Assembly: GCA_031256435.1 (NCBI GenBank)
Contig: JAIRQO010000070.1
Coordinates: forward strand, 1-63,745
Origin: Cellulomonadaceae bacterium
Lineage (GTDB): Bacteria; Actinomycetota; Actinomycetes; Actinomycetales; Cellulomonadaceae
Length of the DNA stretch: 63,745 bases
Direction: 5' to 3'
Position numbers and translations under genes: made by a program
Notes under the pieces: generated by a model
Seen by the model: the letters and a program-made list of their open reading frames with translations, nothing else
What the model was told of the DNA's origin: nothing
Database searches by the model: none
Shown here: positions 56,026 to 63,745 of the stretch, in pieces
Layout: each line of letters begins with the position of its first letter
Position numbering within the stretch: the first letter of the stretch is position 1

Positions 56026-58251
56026 CTAATCTTCGTCGGGGACAAAGATGACGGCACCGAGCGGCGGGATGCGCACGGCGGCGGAGTAATCGCGGCCAGT
56101 CCACGGGACAGCCTCGGCGGTGATGGAGCCGCCGTTGTTCACGCCAGATCCACCGTATTCCTCGTTGTCCGTGTTGATGGCTTCCTTCCACTTGCCAGCC
56201 AGCGGCAGGGCAATGCGGTAGTCCTCGTGCGGGCTGCCAGCAAAGTTGATCACCACGGCGGCGGGCTTGCCGGAGGCGTCCTTGCGGATGAAGGACAGGC
56301 AGTTGCGGTCACCGTCATTGACGTCAATCCACTCAAAGCCGTCCGGGGTGAAGTCCTTCTCCCACAACTGCGGCGTGGCCACGTACAGGGCGTTGAGGTC
56401 CTTAACCAACTTCTGCAGGGACGAGTGCCACGGGGAGTCCAGGAGCCACCAGTTGAGGCCAAACTCTTCGGACCACTCGGCGTCCTGACCAAACTCTGAA
56501 CCCATGAACAGCAGTTGCTTGCCGGGGTGGGCCCACATGTAGGCCAAGAAGGCGCGGACGTTGCCGAACTGCTGCCACCGGTCGCCAGGCATCTTGTTGA
56601 TGAGGGAGCCCTTGCCGTGGACCACTTCGTCGTGAGAAATGGGGAGAACATACTGCTCGGAGAACGCGTACACCAGGGAGAACGTGAGTTCGCCGTGGTG
56701 GTAACGGCGGTAGGCCGGATCCTTCTCAATGTACCGCAGGGAATCGTTCATCCATCCCATGTTCCACTTGAGGCCGAATCCCAAGCCATCCGCACTCGTC
56801 GGGCGGGTGACGCCGGGGAACGCGGTGGACTCTTCGGCAATCATCATGACGCCGGGGGAGCGACGATACGCCACAGCGTTGGCTTCCTTGAGGAAGTCAA
56901 TGGCGTCCAGGTTCTCGCGGCCACCAAAGGCGTTGGGGACCCATTCGCCGTCATTGCGCGAGTAGTCCAGATACAGCATGGAGGCCACGGCGTCAACGCG
57001 CAGGGCGTCTACGTGGAAGTCCTCATACCAGTACGTAGCGTTGGCTACCAGGAAGTTGCGAACCTCGCGGCGTCCAAAGTCAAACACGTAGGTGCCCCAG
57101 TCAGGCTGCTCGCCCTTGCGGGGGTCCGGGTGCTCGTACAGCGGGGTGCCGTCAAAGCGGGCCAGAGCAAACTCGTCCTTGGGGAAGTGGGCGGGGACCC
57201 AGTCCACAATGACGCCGATGCCGGCCTGGTGGAGCTTGTCCACCAAGTAGCGGAAGTCATCCGGCTCACCAAAGCGAGCGGACGGGGCGTAGTATCCGGT
57301 GACCTGGTAGCCCCAGGAGCCAGCAAACGGGTGCTCGGCTACGGGCATGAACTCTACGTGGGTGAAGTTCATTTCCTTGACGTAGTCCACCAGTTCCGTG
57401 GCGAGGTCACGGTAGGACTTGCCAATCTTCCAGGAGCCAATGTGCATCTCGTAAATGGAGATGGGCTGGTTGTGAGGATCGCGCTCGGCGCGCATCTTCA
57501 TCCAGGCTGCGTCATCCCAGGTGTAGTCCGAGAAGCGCACAACGGAGGCTTGCGCCGGCGGGCACTCGGAGCCCTTGGCCATGGGGTCAGCCTTGGAACG
57601 CCATTGTCCGTCCGGGCCGAGGATTTCATACTTGTACAGGGTGCCATCGCCCACGCCGGGAACAAAGATTTCCCACACGCCGGAGCCACCGAGCGAGCGC
57701 ATCGGGTGGATGGGCGTCCAGCGGTTGTGGCTGGAGATCAGGCGCACGGCGCGGGCATTGGGGGCCCACACGGCAAAGGCGGTGCCATCGGCGTCACCCA
57801 GCGGGGAGGGGTAGCTCTTGGGGTTGGCGCCCAGCACGGTCCACAGTTCCTCGTGGCGGCCTTCCTGGATCAGGTGGAGGTCCATCTCGCCCAGCGACGG
57901 CATGAAGCGGTACGGGTCATCCGCTACTTGGACATCCGAGCCGTAGGTGGTGCGCACGCGGAAGTCCGGGGCGCCAGCCGTTCCAGCTTCCGTCAGGGGT
58001 GCGGGAATGACGGCTTCAAACACGCCAGCACAGCCGTGTTCACCCTTGTATTCGCCATCCGTGGTGATAAACGTGACGTCATCGGCGAGCGGGCGGAGGG
58101 CGCGAACAACGGCCCAGGCGTTGCCATCAGCATCGAGCGGAAGCGGGTGCGGGCCGAGGAGCGAGTGCGGGTCATGGGAGACGCCGTTGGCAACGTCCCA
58201 ATAACGCTGGTCATCAACTTGTGGTGCGGGGGGCGGGGTGCCTTGTGTCAT
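56026..58251 (-). CDS. glgB: 1,4-alpha-glucan branching enzyme
   Basis: 741 residues from ATG 58251 (MTQGTPPPAP). N-terminal CBM48 and GH13 domains. Catalytic Asp is in ALRVDAVASM near residue 418, the acid/base Glu in MMIAEESTAFP near 470, and ISHDEV marks the third site. It forms alpha-1,6 branches in alpha-glucan. It lies downstream of maltokinase with a Fic gene between, on the same strand as treS and glgE, and completes the GlgE pathway. A perfect 16-base hairpin terminates it. Confidence 0.95.
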   Translation of the reverse strand: MTQGTPPPAPQVDDQRYWDVANGVSHDPHSLLGPHPLPLDADGNAWAVVRALRPLADDVTFITTDGEYKGEHGCAGVFEAVIPAPLTEAGTAGAPDFRVRTTYGSDVQVADDPYRFMPSLGEMDLHLIQEGRHEELWTVLGANPKSYPSPLGDADGTAFAVWAPNARAVRLISSHNRWTPIHPMRSLGGSGVWEIFVPGVGDGTLYKYEILGPDGQWRSKADPMAKGSECPPAQASVVRFSDYTWDDAAWMKMRAERDPHNQPISIYEMHIGSWKIGKSYRDLATELVDYVKEMNFTHVEFMPVAEHPFAGSWGYQVTGYYAPSARFGEPDDFRYLVDKLHQAGIGVIVDWVPAHFPKDEFALARFDGTPLYEHPDPRKGEQPDWGTYVFDFGRREVRNFLVANATYWYEDFHVDALRVDAVASMLYLDYSRNDGEWVPNAFGGRENLDAIDFLKEANAVAYRRSPGVMMIAEESTAFPGVTRPTSADGLGFGLKWNMGWMNDSLRYIEKDPAYRRYHHGELTFSLVYAFSEQYVLPISHDEVVHGKGSLINKMPGDRWQQFGNVRAFLAYMWAHPGKQLLFMGSEFGQDAEWSEEFGLNWWLLDSPWHSSLQKLVKDLNALYVATPQLWEKDFTPDGFEWIDVNDGDRNCLSFIRKDASGKPAAVVINFAGSPHEDYRIALPLAGKWKEAINTDNEEYGGSGVNNGGSITAEAVPWTGRDYSAAVRIPPLGAVIFVPDED

Positions 58252-58696
58252 GGGTCTAACTGTTCCACTCTCGCCGGTGCACCGCAGCGCACCGGTGCAA
58301 TTGCGCCGAGCCGCGCCGCCCAGCGTGAGAAATCTCACTCGGGGTGGCCCCGGATTGGGGTGGGCGCTTTTCGTCGTGGGCCCGGATTGGGATGGGCGCT
58401 TTTCGTCGTGGGCCCGGATCAGCCACCTATGAACCGTTGTGGGCCCGGATTACTCACCCAATGCGGCTCTTTGGGTGAGTGATCCGGGCCCACAAGGCGG
58501 GGAAGCGATGTGATCCGGGCCCAGAACCGATCGGCCAGGGGTTGGTGCGACGATTTTTGCGACGAATGTGCGGGTGAGGCAGGGGAAGCACAACCACCCG
58601 TGCCGTGCGTGGCGACCGGTCCCGAGAGCCTCAGGTACTCCATCTGTAACGCGGCCGAAGAATAACGGGGCCTCAACACCCGGTACACTCGTCCAC
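58252..58696. other. Spacer with R5 array, no gene seen
   Basis: A 445-base divergent spacer between glgB and the Fic gene. The middle half is the R5 array; promoters for both genes must lie here but are not recognisable. Confidence 0.5.
58344..58527. repeat. R5 array of GGGCCCGGAT motifs with palindrome
   Basis: Four forward motifs, the first degenerate, then two inverted. A 55-base near-perfect palindrome (58439-58493) has GTGGGCCCGGAT and ACTCACCCAA in the left arm, mirrored on the right with one mismatch. A 33-base direct duplication (from 58351 and 58384) lies to the left. Confidence 0.7.
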
Positions 58697-59503
58697 ATGG
58701 ATAGTGTTGGCTACGCCGTTGTTCCTGGTGATTATGGGACTGAGCAGGAGCGACAAACGGCCTGGGATATTGGGGCGGGGTTGCAAGCGATAGACGGCGC
58801 TGCGCCGTCACAGATCGCTCAGGTCCTCATGAGCCAGCAAATCCAGGGCGGGACGTCCTATGACGTAGTGGTGGACACCCTGCGTCAGCATTATGTTGCG
58901 GCACGTAGCGAGGCCACGGCGCAGGACCGAGAGGTGGATATCTCCGCTGCCCGCATTTCCCAGATCCTCAGCGAACCCTCCTTCACGTTGTCACCGGGGT
59001 CCCTCATGGCCATCCATGGCCGCATTTTTGATGGATTGCTCGCGGACCCCAGGTGGGAGGGCCGGTACCGCAGCGAGAACATCACCAAGCCGGAACCGGC
59101 GCTGGGCGGGCTAACGGTGGATTACACGCCGTGGCGTGAAATCCACCGCACCCTCGCCTGGGAGTTTGAGAACGCCGAAGAGCGTGATCCCCATGACGCC
59201 GTGGACGCTGTGAATCACGTGCTGCAGTTCGCCTCGGCCATCTGGCAGGTCCACCCGTTCCGCGAGGGAAACACCAGGACGGTGGCGGTGTACGCCATCA
59301 AGTACCTGCGTCATCTCGGGGTGGCCATCAACAACGAACCCTTCATCCGCAGTGCGCCGTATTTCCGGGACGCCTTGACTCTGGACAATGCCCCGAGGGC
59401 GCTGCGTGACCCTCAACCGTTACGCCTTTTCGGCCGGTACCTCACCGGCGAGTCGGTCACCCTCCCGGAACTCCGCGGCTCCCGCACCAGCGCCGCCTCG
59501 TAA
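58697..59503 (+). CDS. Fic domain protein
   Basis: 268 residues from ATG 58697. The Fic motif HPFREGNTR is near residues 186-194, full consensus (HPFxxGNxR), so AMP transfer to a target hydroxyl is expected. No inhibitory (S/T)xxxE(G/N) helix is obvious. The N-terminus starts MDSVGYAVVPGDYG. Resembles Fic of toxin type but no antitoxin gene is next to it. It is inserted between maltokinase and glgB, facing the maltokinase gene. Confidence 0.85.
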   Translation: MDSVGYAVVPGDYGTEQERQTAWDIGAGLQAIDGAAPSQIAQVLMSQQIQGGTSYDVVVDTLRQHYVAARSEATAQDREVDISAARISQILSEPSFTLSPGSLMAIHGRIFDGLLADPRWEGRYRSENITKPEPALGGLTVDYTPWREIHRTLAWEFENAEERDPHDAVDAVNHVLQFASAIWQVHPFREGNTRTVAVYAIKYLRHLGVAINNEPFIRSAPYFRDALTLDNAPRALRDPQPLRLFGRYLTGESVTLPELRGSRTSAAS

Positions 59504-59581
59504 GCATGGCCTGTCACCATGACCTGGTGGGGGTACAGACCGCGGGGGGGTGGGGATACCTCCGACGAGTGAGGTGGGCGG

Positions 59582-60931
59582 TTACGCCACGAGGGCTTGG
59601 ACGGCGCTGAGGGGGATGTGGAGCCAGTGGGGGCGCTGCCGGGCCTCGTACACCACTTCATACAGGGCCTTGTCCAGCGTCAGGGCCCGCAAGATGGCCT
59701 GATCTTGGGCAGTGAACGCGGCGCGGCCCGCCAAGTATCCGTCCAGGAACGCATCCTGCGCGTCGCCCGTCCAGGTCTCGCTGGTTGCACCACCCACGGC
59801 GGCGGCATAGTGGAAACTGCGCAGCATTCCTGCCACATCCCTCAGCGGCAGATCCGGCGTGGTGCGCTGCTCCACAGGCCGCTGCGGCTCGCCCTCAAAG
59901 TCCAGCAACTGCCACCCGGTGGCGCCGTATAACGCCTGGCCAAGGTGAAGATCTCCGTGAATGCGCTGCAACGGAACGGCCGTGAGGCGGGACTCCAGAT
60001 CATCCAACACCGCGGTGATCTGGTCCGTGAGGGGGGCCAGGGCATCCGGTGCGGCGTCAATGGCGTTGGCCGCACGGGTTCGCAATCCTTCGACGAAAGT
60101 GTGGGGATCCAACGTGGCATGGGCCGGAAGGCTCTCGGCTAACTTGAGGTGCAGGTCTGCCACCACGGTCCCGAGTTCGTGGGCCTGAGCGGTGAAGTCC
60201 TTATTGTCCTTGGCAAAGGCGCACGCCCACTCAAAGCCGTCGCGTGCGTTGGGAACCAGGGCGGCGGCCACGGCAACGTGCCCGTGGCCTGGCAACATCA
60301 CGGAGCCGAGGTATCGGGGAGTCCCGGTGAAGCCCGCGTTGGTGAGGGCTTGGGGGACTTCCACGTCCGGGTGGATGCCGGGTGCCACGGTGCGCATGAT
60401 TTTCATCATGGCACCGTGCGGGGCGCCTTCGGGACGGACGTTGGGCAGGATCACGGACGTGTTGGATTGCTCACCGGAGAGGGTTTTACCGCCCGAGGTG
60501 TCCACGGACGTGATGCCGGCCTCGTCCAGGAAGGCGGACCAGATGACGGGGGATTGGGCGCCGTCCGTCCAGGTGGGGGAGGTGCTGGGGTTGGCGGGGG
60601 TGCCGGGGTTTCGACCGTCGCTCACTGCGTTCGCTGGCTCAACCGCCGGGGTGGTGTTCGCTGGCTCAACCGCCGGAGAGGGGGAGGAGTCCGCCGGGGA
60701 CACGATCAGGGGAACTTGGAGCGTGGTGTTGCCCACCTTCATCAGGGCGAGGACGGGGATTCCCGCATCGGCGCGCGCCTGCGAACCTTGGGGCAGGAGC
60801 GCTTCCAGCCAGGGTTCGGGCTTCTGATCCGCAGTGCCCGGCCACCAGCGCTGCGTGGGTGCCCACTGGGCAATCTCGGCATAGGCCGCGTCAGAAATGC
60901 TGGTTCCCGCGGGCTGGGTGGTGAGCGTCAT
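59582..60931 (-). CDS. mak: Maltokinase
   Basis: 449 residues. C-terminal kinase-like part has the catalytic loop RIHGDLHLGQALY near residue 328 and LLDFEGEPQRP near 350, typical of maltokinase (Pep2). It makes maltose 1-phosphate from maltose and ATP for GlgE. The N-terminal cap domain carries R1-derived residues 86-109 (VEPANTTPAVEPANAVSD), which come from one full element and a duplicated half. It starts 12 bases after treS. The kinase motifs are intact. Confidence 0.93.
   Translation of the reverse strand: MTLTTQPAGTSISDAAYAEIAQWAPTQRWWPGTADQKPEPWLEALLPQGSQARADAGIPVLALMKVGNTTLQVPLIVSPADSSPSPAVEPANTTPAVEPANAVSDGRNPGTPANPSTSPTWTDGAQSPVIWSAFLDEAGITSVDTSGGKTLSGEQSNTSVILPNVRPEGAPHGAMMKIMRTVAPGIHPDVEVPQALTNAGFTGTPRYLGSVMLPGHGHVAVAAALVPNARDGFEWACAFAKDNKDFTAQAHELGTVVADLHLKLAESLPAHATLDPHTFVEGLRTRAANAIDAAPDALAPLTDQITAVLDDLESRLTAVPLQRIHGDLHLGQALYGATGWQLLDFEGEPQRPVEQRTTPDLPLRDVAGMLRSFHYAAAVGGATSETWTGDAQDAFLDGYLAGRAAFTAQDQAILRALTLDKALYEVVYEARQRPHWLHIPLSAVQALVA
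60607..60674 (-). repeat. R1 repeat with duplicated half inside maltokinase
   Basis: On the plus strand, GGTTTCGACCGTCGC at 60607 and GGCTCAACC to 60644, then the right part (GTTCGCTGGCTCAACCGCC) is repeated 27 bases later. Both are read in frame as VEPAN. Confidence 0.7.
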
Positions 60932-60943
60932 GGTGCTACCCTT

Positions 60944-63016
60944 TCACGATTTTTCTGGTCTGGAGGCTTGGAATGCTGCGGCATGGGAGTTGATGTATGG
61001 CCGGTGAGTTCCGTGCGACGATCCACGCTCCGCGCCTCCAGGACGGTCCGCTCCACCTGAGCGATCCGCAGCCCCAGCCCCAGTCCGCGCCGCATCATCC
61101 TCGTCCTCGCCTGGCACCTCGGCTGGCGGGACCAGTTCCAACCAGTAGAAGTCCCGGCTTCCAAAGGTGAGAGACAACTCGCCCGTCTCAGATACCCTTC
61201 CAAAACTCGCTCCGCCAAACACGTCCTTCACGTCCCAGCCAGCGTGCGCGGGCAGGGTGAGAACGGACCGCCGGGCGGTGGCCGCAAGATTCGCGGCCAC
61301 CAGAATGGTCTCGGAAGCCGGGGTGAGATCCTGCGAGGCGACGCCACGGGCATCTCCCGCTGGATGACGGGGGGTGGGGAGTGCAGCGGCAGCACCAGCA
61401 GGACGGGGAGACGTGCCGGTGGCAACCCCCGCAGGACGGTCCTCCCGCAGGTAGGCGAGGATGGCGGGATCGCTGGCGGTGACGGCGGCGTAGGTGCCGC
61501 GCCCGAACGCGGGGTGCAAGCGCCGCACGTTCAAAATACCCCGAACCCAGTGCAGCAGCGAATGGGGTTGCGCTAACGCCACCTCCACATTGGTTGCTTC
61601 ATAGTGATGGACCAATGACTGAATCGTCGGGAGATATAACTTCCCTGGATCAGCGGTAGAGAAGCCCGCGTTGCGGTCCGGCGTCCACTGCATGGGCGTG
61701 CGCACGGAGTCCCGGTCCGGCAGCCAAATGTTGTCCCCCATGCCAATCTCGTCCCCGTAATACAAGCACGGCGAGCCGGGCAGCGAGAGCAGCAGTGCGT
61801 GGGCCAGGTGAATCTCCTCAAGGGAGTTCTCCAGTAACGGCGCCAATCTACGACGAATCCCCACGTTGGCCCGCATGCGAGGATCGGTGGCGTACCACCC
61901 GTACATCGCGGCACGCTCCTCGGTGGACACCATTTCCAGCGTCAACTCGTCATGGTTGCGCAGGAAGGTGCCCCACTGCCCGCCCTGGGCTGGGATGGCC
62001 GGGGTGTCCTCCATGATGTCCAGAATCTTGCGCGCACGCTGCTCGCGCAGGGCGTAGAAAATCCGCGGCATCACGGGGAAGTGGAAGCACATATGGCATT
62101 CCGGGGCCTCGTCCGTGCCAAAGTATTCCACCACGTCCTGCGGCCACTGGTTGGCCTCGGCCAGGGTGATCCTGCCGGGGTATTCCATGTCCACCATGGC
62201 ACGAACTTCGGCCAGGAACTGGTGGGTGCGGGGCAGGTTCTCGCAGTTGGTGCCCTCCTGTTCAAAGAGGTACGGCACGGCGTCCAAGCGGAATCCGTCA
62301 ATGCCAAGCCCCAACCAGAACCGGGCCACGTCCAGCATGGCGTCACACACGCGCGGGTTTTCAAAGTTGAGATCCGGTTGGTGGCTGAAGAACCGGTGCC
62401 AGAAGTACTGACGGCGTACCGGGTCAAAGGTCCAGTTGGAACGCTCCGTGTCCACAAAAATGATGCGCGCGTCCGAGTACGCCTCGTCCGTGTCAGCCCA
62501 CACGTAGAAGTCCCCATACGGGCCTTCAGGATCATTGCGGGAGGCTTGGAACCACGGGTGTTCGTCCGAGGTGTGGTTCATCACCAAGTCCACAATGATG
62601 CGCATTCCGCGCGCGTGGGCCTCGTCAATCAGTTCGGCAAAATCCTCCACGGTGCCGTACTGCGGCGCAATGGACGTGTAGTCCGAGATGTCATAGCCGC
62701 CGTCACGCAGCGGGGACGGATAGAACGGCGGGAGCCAGAGGCAGTCCACCCCCAGCCAGCGCAGGTAATCCAGACGATCAATCACGCCCCGGATATCGCC
62801 CGAGCCCGTTCCATCCGAGTCCGTGAATGCGCGCACCAACACCTCGTAGAACACGGCTGTGCGGTACCACTCGGGATCGTCGTCGAGCCCTGGACGGTCC
62901 AGACCAGTGATGACCACCTCCCCGGAGGAGGACATGACTTCCTTGCGGGGACGCGCAATTTCACGCGGAAACTCCGGCTGGCGCCGGGGCGGAAGGAAAT
63001 CGGCCGTGGTGGTCAC
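60944..63016 (-). CDS. treS: Trehalose synthase (maltose-trehalose isomerase)
   Basis: 690 residues, GH13. [11 protein letters not shown] holds the catalytic Asp near residue 245, [10 protein letters not shown] the Glu near 287 and FLRNHDELT the third site near 347. It interconverts trehalose and maltose, feeding maltokinase. A low-complexity Pro/Ala/Gly stretch lies near residue 545 and the C-terminal tail is Gly/Ala/Asp rich. Start overlaps the glgE stop by four bases. Confidence 0.94.
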   Translation of the reverse strand: MTTTADFLPPRRQPEFPREIARPRKEVMSSSGEVVITGLDRPGLDDDPEWYRTAVFYEVLVRAFTDSDGTGSGDIRGVIDRLDYLRWLGVDCLWLPPFYPSPLRDGGYDISDYTSIAPQYGTVEDFAELIDEAHARGMRIIVDLVMNHTSDEHPWFQASRNDPEGPYGDFYVWADTDEAYSDARIIFVDTERSNWTFDPVRRQYFWHRFFSHQPDLNFENPRVCDAMLDVARFWLGLGIDGFRLDAVPYLFEQEGTNCENLPRTHQFLAEVRAMVDMEYPGRITLAEANQWPQDVVEYFGTDEAPECHMCFHFPVMPRIFYALREQRARKILDIMEDTPAIPAQGGQWGTFLRNHDELTLEMVSTEERAAMYGWYATDPRMRANVGIRRRLAPLLENSLEEIHLAHALLLSLPGSPCLYYGDEIGMGDNIWLPDRDSVRTPMQWTPDRNAGFSTADPGKLYLPTIQSLVHHYEATNVEVALAQPHSLLHWVRGILNVRRLHPAFGRGTYAAVTASDPAILAYLREDRPAGVATGTSPRPAGAAAALPTPRHPAGDARGVASQDLTPASETILVAANLAATARRSVLTLPAHAGWDVKDVFGGASFGRVSETGELSLTFGSRDFYWLELVPPAEVPGEDEDDAARTGAGAADRSGGADRPGGAERGSSHGTHRPYINSHAAAFQASRPEKS

Positions 63017-63745
63017 GCTTTGCGGAGCCTCATCACGTGGGCCACCTCAAAGCGCGGGTTCAAGCGCACGTAGGGGTGGGCGCTCCAGAACACCTTCTGG
63101 CCGGTGAGGAGGTCCTCGCCGTCAATGAACGGCGCGTAGGAGTCCACGCCCTCCGGAGGCAGAATTCCCAAGGCGCCCCAGTCCAGGTGGATGGTGGCTT
63201 CCTGGATGCCCCACGGGTCCAGGGACACAATGGTGAGGATGACGTCATCCTCATCCAGCGGCACCGAGACGCCAAGTTCATTGTCAATGGCCAGCGGCAG
63301 GTGTTCCTTGCGGATCCGGCGCGAGTACGCCAGCACGTTCTCGTTTTCCGAGGTGTGGATGGTGAGGTTGCGCAGTTGCTGCAAGGCCGGGTGAGCCTTG
63401 CGGATGTCATTGAGTTTACCGAGCAACAGGGCAATGCCAATGTCACCAGCGCGCTCCCAGTTGCGCTGCTTGTACTCGTACTTCTCGTTGTCAATCTGCT
63501 CTTCCACGCCGGGGCGAGGCACGTTCTCAATGAGTTCATACCCGGTGTAAATGCCCCACGTGGGGGAACCCGTAGCGGCCAGGACGGCGCGGATGGCAAA
63601 CCCGGCCACGCCACTGTGCTGCAGGAACGGGGGCAGAATGTCATGCGTGGTGGGCCAGAAGGACGGACGCGCGTTGGAGCCCGCCGGGCCAGCAACCTCG
63701 CCAAAGTACTCCAGGATCTCGCCACCGTAGTTACGCCAGGTGAAG
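63013..63745 (-). CDS. glgE: Alpha-1,4-glucan:maltose-1-phosphate maltosyltransferase, C-terminal part
   Basis: The gene enters from the right edge, so only about 243 C-terminal residues are seen. [37 protein letters not shown] and the C-terminal beta domain fit GlgE. It transfers maltosyl units from maltose 1-phosphate to alpha-glucan. First gene of the glgE-treS-mak series as seen here. The start is outside the window. Confidence 0.9.
   Translation of the reverse strand, partial: FTWRNYGGEILEYFGEVAGPAGSNARPSFWPTTHDILPPFLQHSGVAGFAIRAVLAATGSPTWGIYTGYELIENVPRPGVEEQIDNEKYEYKQRNWERAGDIGIALLLGKLNDIRKAHPALQQLRNLTIHTSENENVLAYSRRIRKEHLPLAIDNELGVSVPLDEDDVILTIVSLDPWGIQEATIHLDWGALGILPPEGVDSYAPFIDGEDLLTGQKVFWSAHPYVRLNPRFEVAHVMRLRKA

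Noticed and set aside
56515-58482. Plus-strand open frame of 655 codons
   Set aside because: It lies antisense over glgB, whose catalytic motifs are clear; no ribosome binding site or family match.

Overview
This 63.7 kb window comes from a high-GC Gram-positive bacterium (Actinomycetota), most likely an Actinomycetales member near Actinomycetaceae; the genus cannot be fixed from sequence alone. The basis is the high GC, frequent GTG starts, a zinc-type S14, the argS-lysA pair, a clustered GlgE (maltosyltransferase) alpha-glucan pathway and SecY/adk/infA without map. rpsD is absent between rpsK and rpoA.

Layout. (1) 1-9362: S10/spc ribosomal protein cluster, from the end of rplC to rplO, all plus strand and tightly coupled. 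(2) 9363-12927: a 3.5 kb accessory insertion between rplO and secY, holding a DUF559/AbiEi-type protein, a secreted protein and a rhodanese lipoprotein, separated by short inverted repeats. (3) 12928-18415: secY, adk, infA, rpmJ, rpsM, rpsK, rpoA, rplQ. (4) 18609-30741: housekeeping genes: polyphosphate glucokinase-like ROK kinase, truA, tRNA-Arg(CCG) with two decayed copies, argS, lysA, ABC-F ATPase, small VOC/DUF1697/YbaK/GNAT proteins and, inside this stretch, an AlbA-type ATP-binding regulator. (5) 30924-42452: a defence-type island: toxin-antitoxin pair, PLD-SNF2 helicase, DUF4391 protein, type III restriction-modification genes mod and res, and a DUF4143-type ATPase. (6) 42449-55828: APC permease, membrane pyrophosphatase, FKBP lipoprotein, hydrolases, DUF3800, a YbbN-like thioredoxin-fold protein, a lipoprotein/membrane protein pair and a DivIVA-like coiled coil. 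(7) 56026-63745: GlgE pathway (glgB, maltokinase, treS, partial glgE) interrupted by a Fic gene.

The two most striking signals are these. First, mod carries a 20-unit CA dinucleotide tract near its 5' end. The present length keeps the frame open, while one unit fewer or more meets a TAG at once or within 25 bases, so the methyltransferase should be phase variable and could act as an epigenetic switch. Second, several families of short palindromic repeats are scattered through the window, and one (GGTTGAGCC...GTCGAAACC) has repeatedly entered reading frames without breaking them: twice in ribosomal protein L5 and also in LysA, maltokinase, Mod, Res and the DUF4391 protein. At one junction it supplies both the stop codon of the helicase and the start codon of the next gene. 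These elements resemble in behaviour the protein-coding palindromes of Rickettsia.

All calls come from reading the sequence and translated frames; no database search was run.
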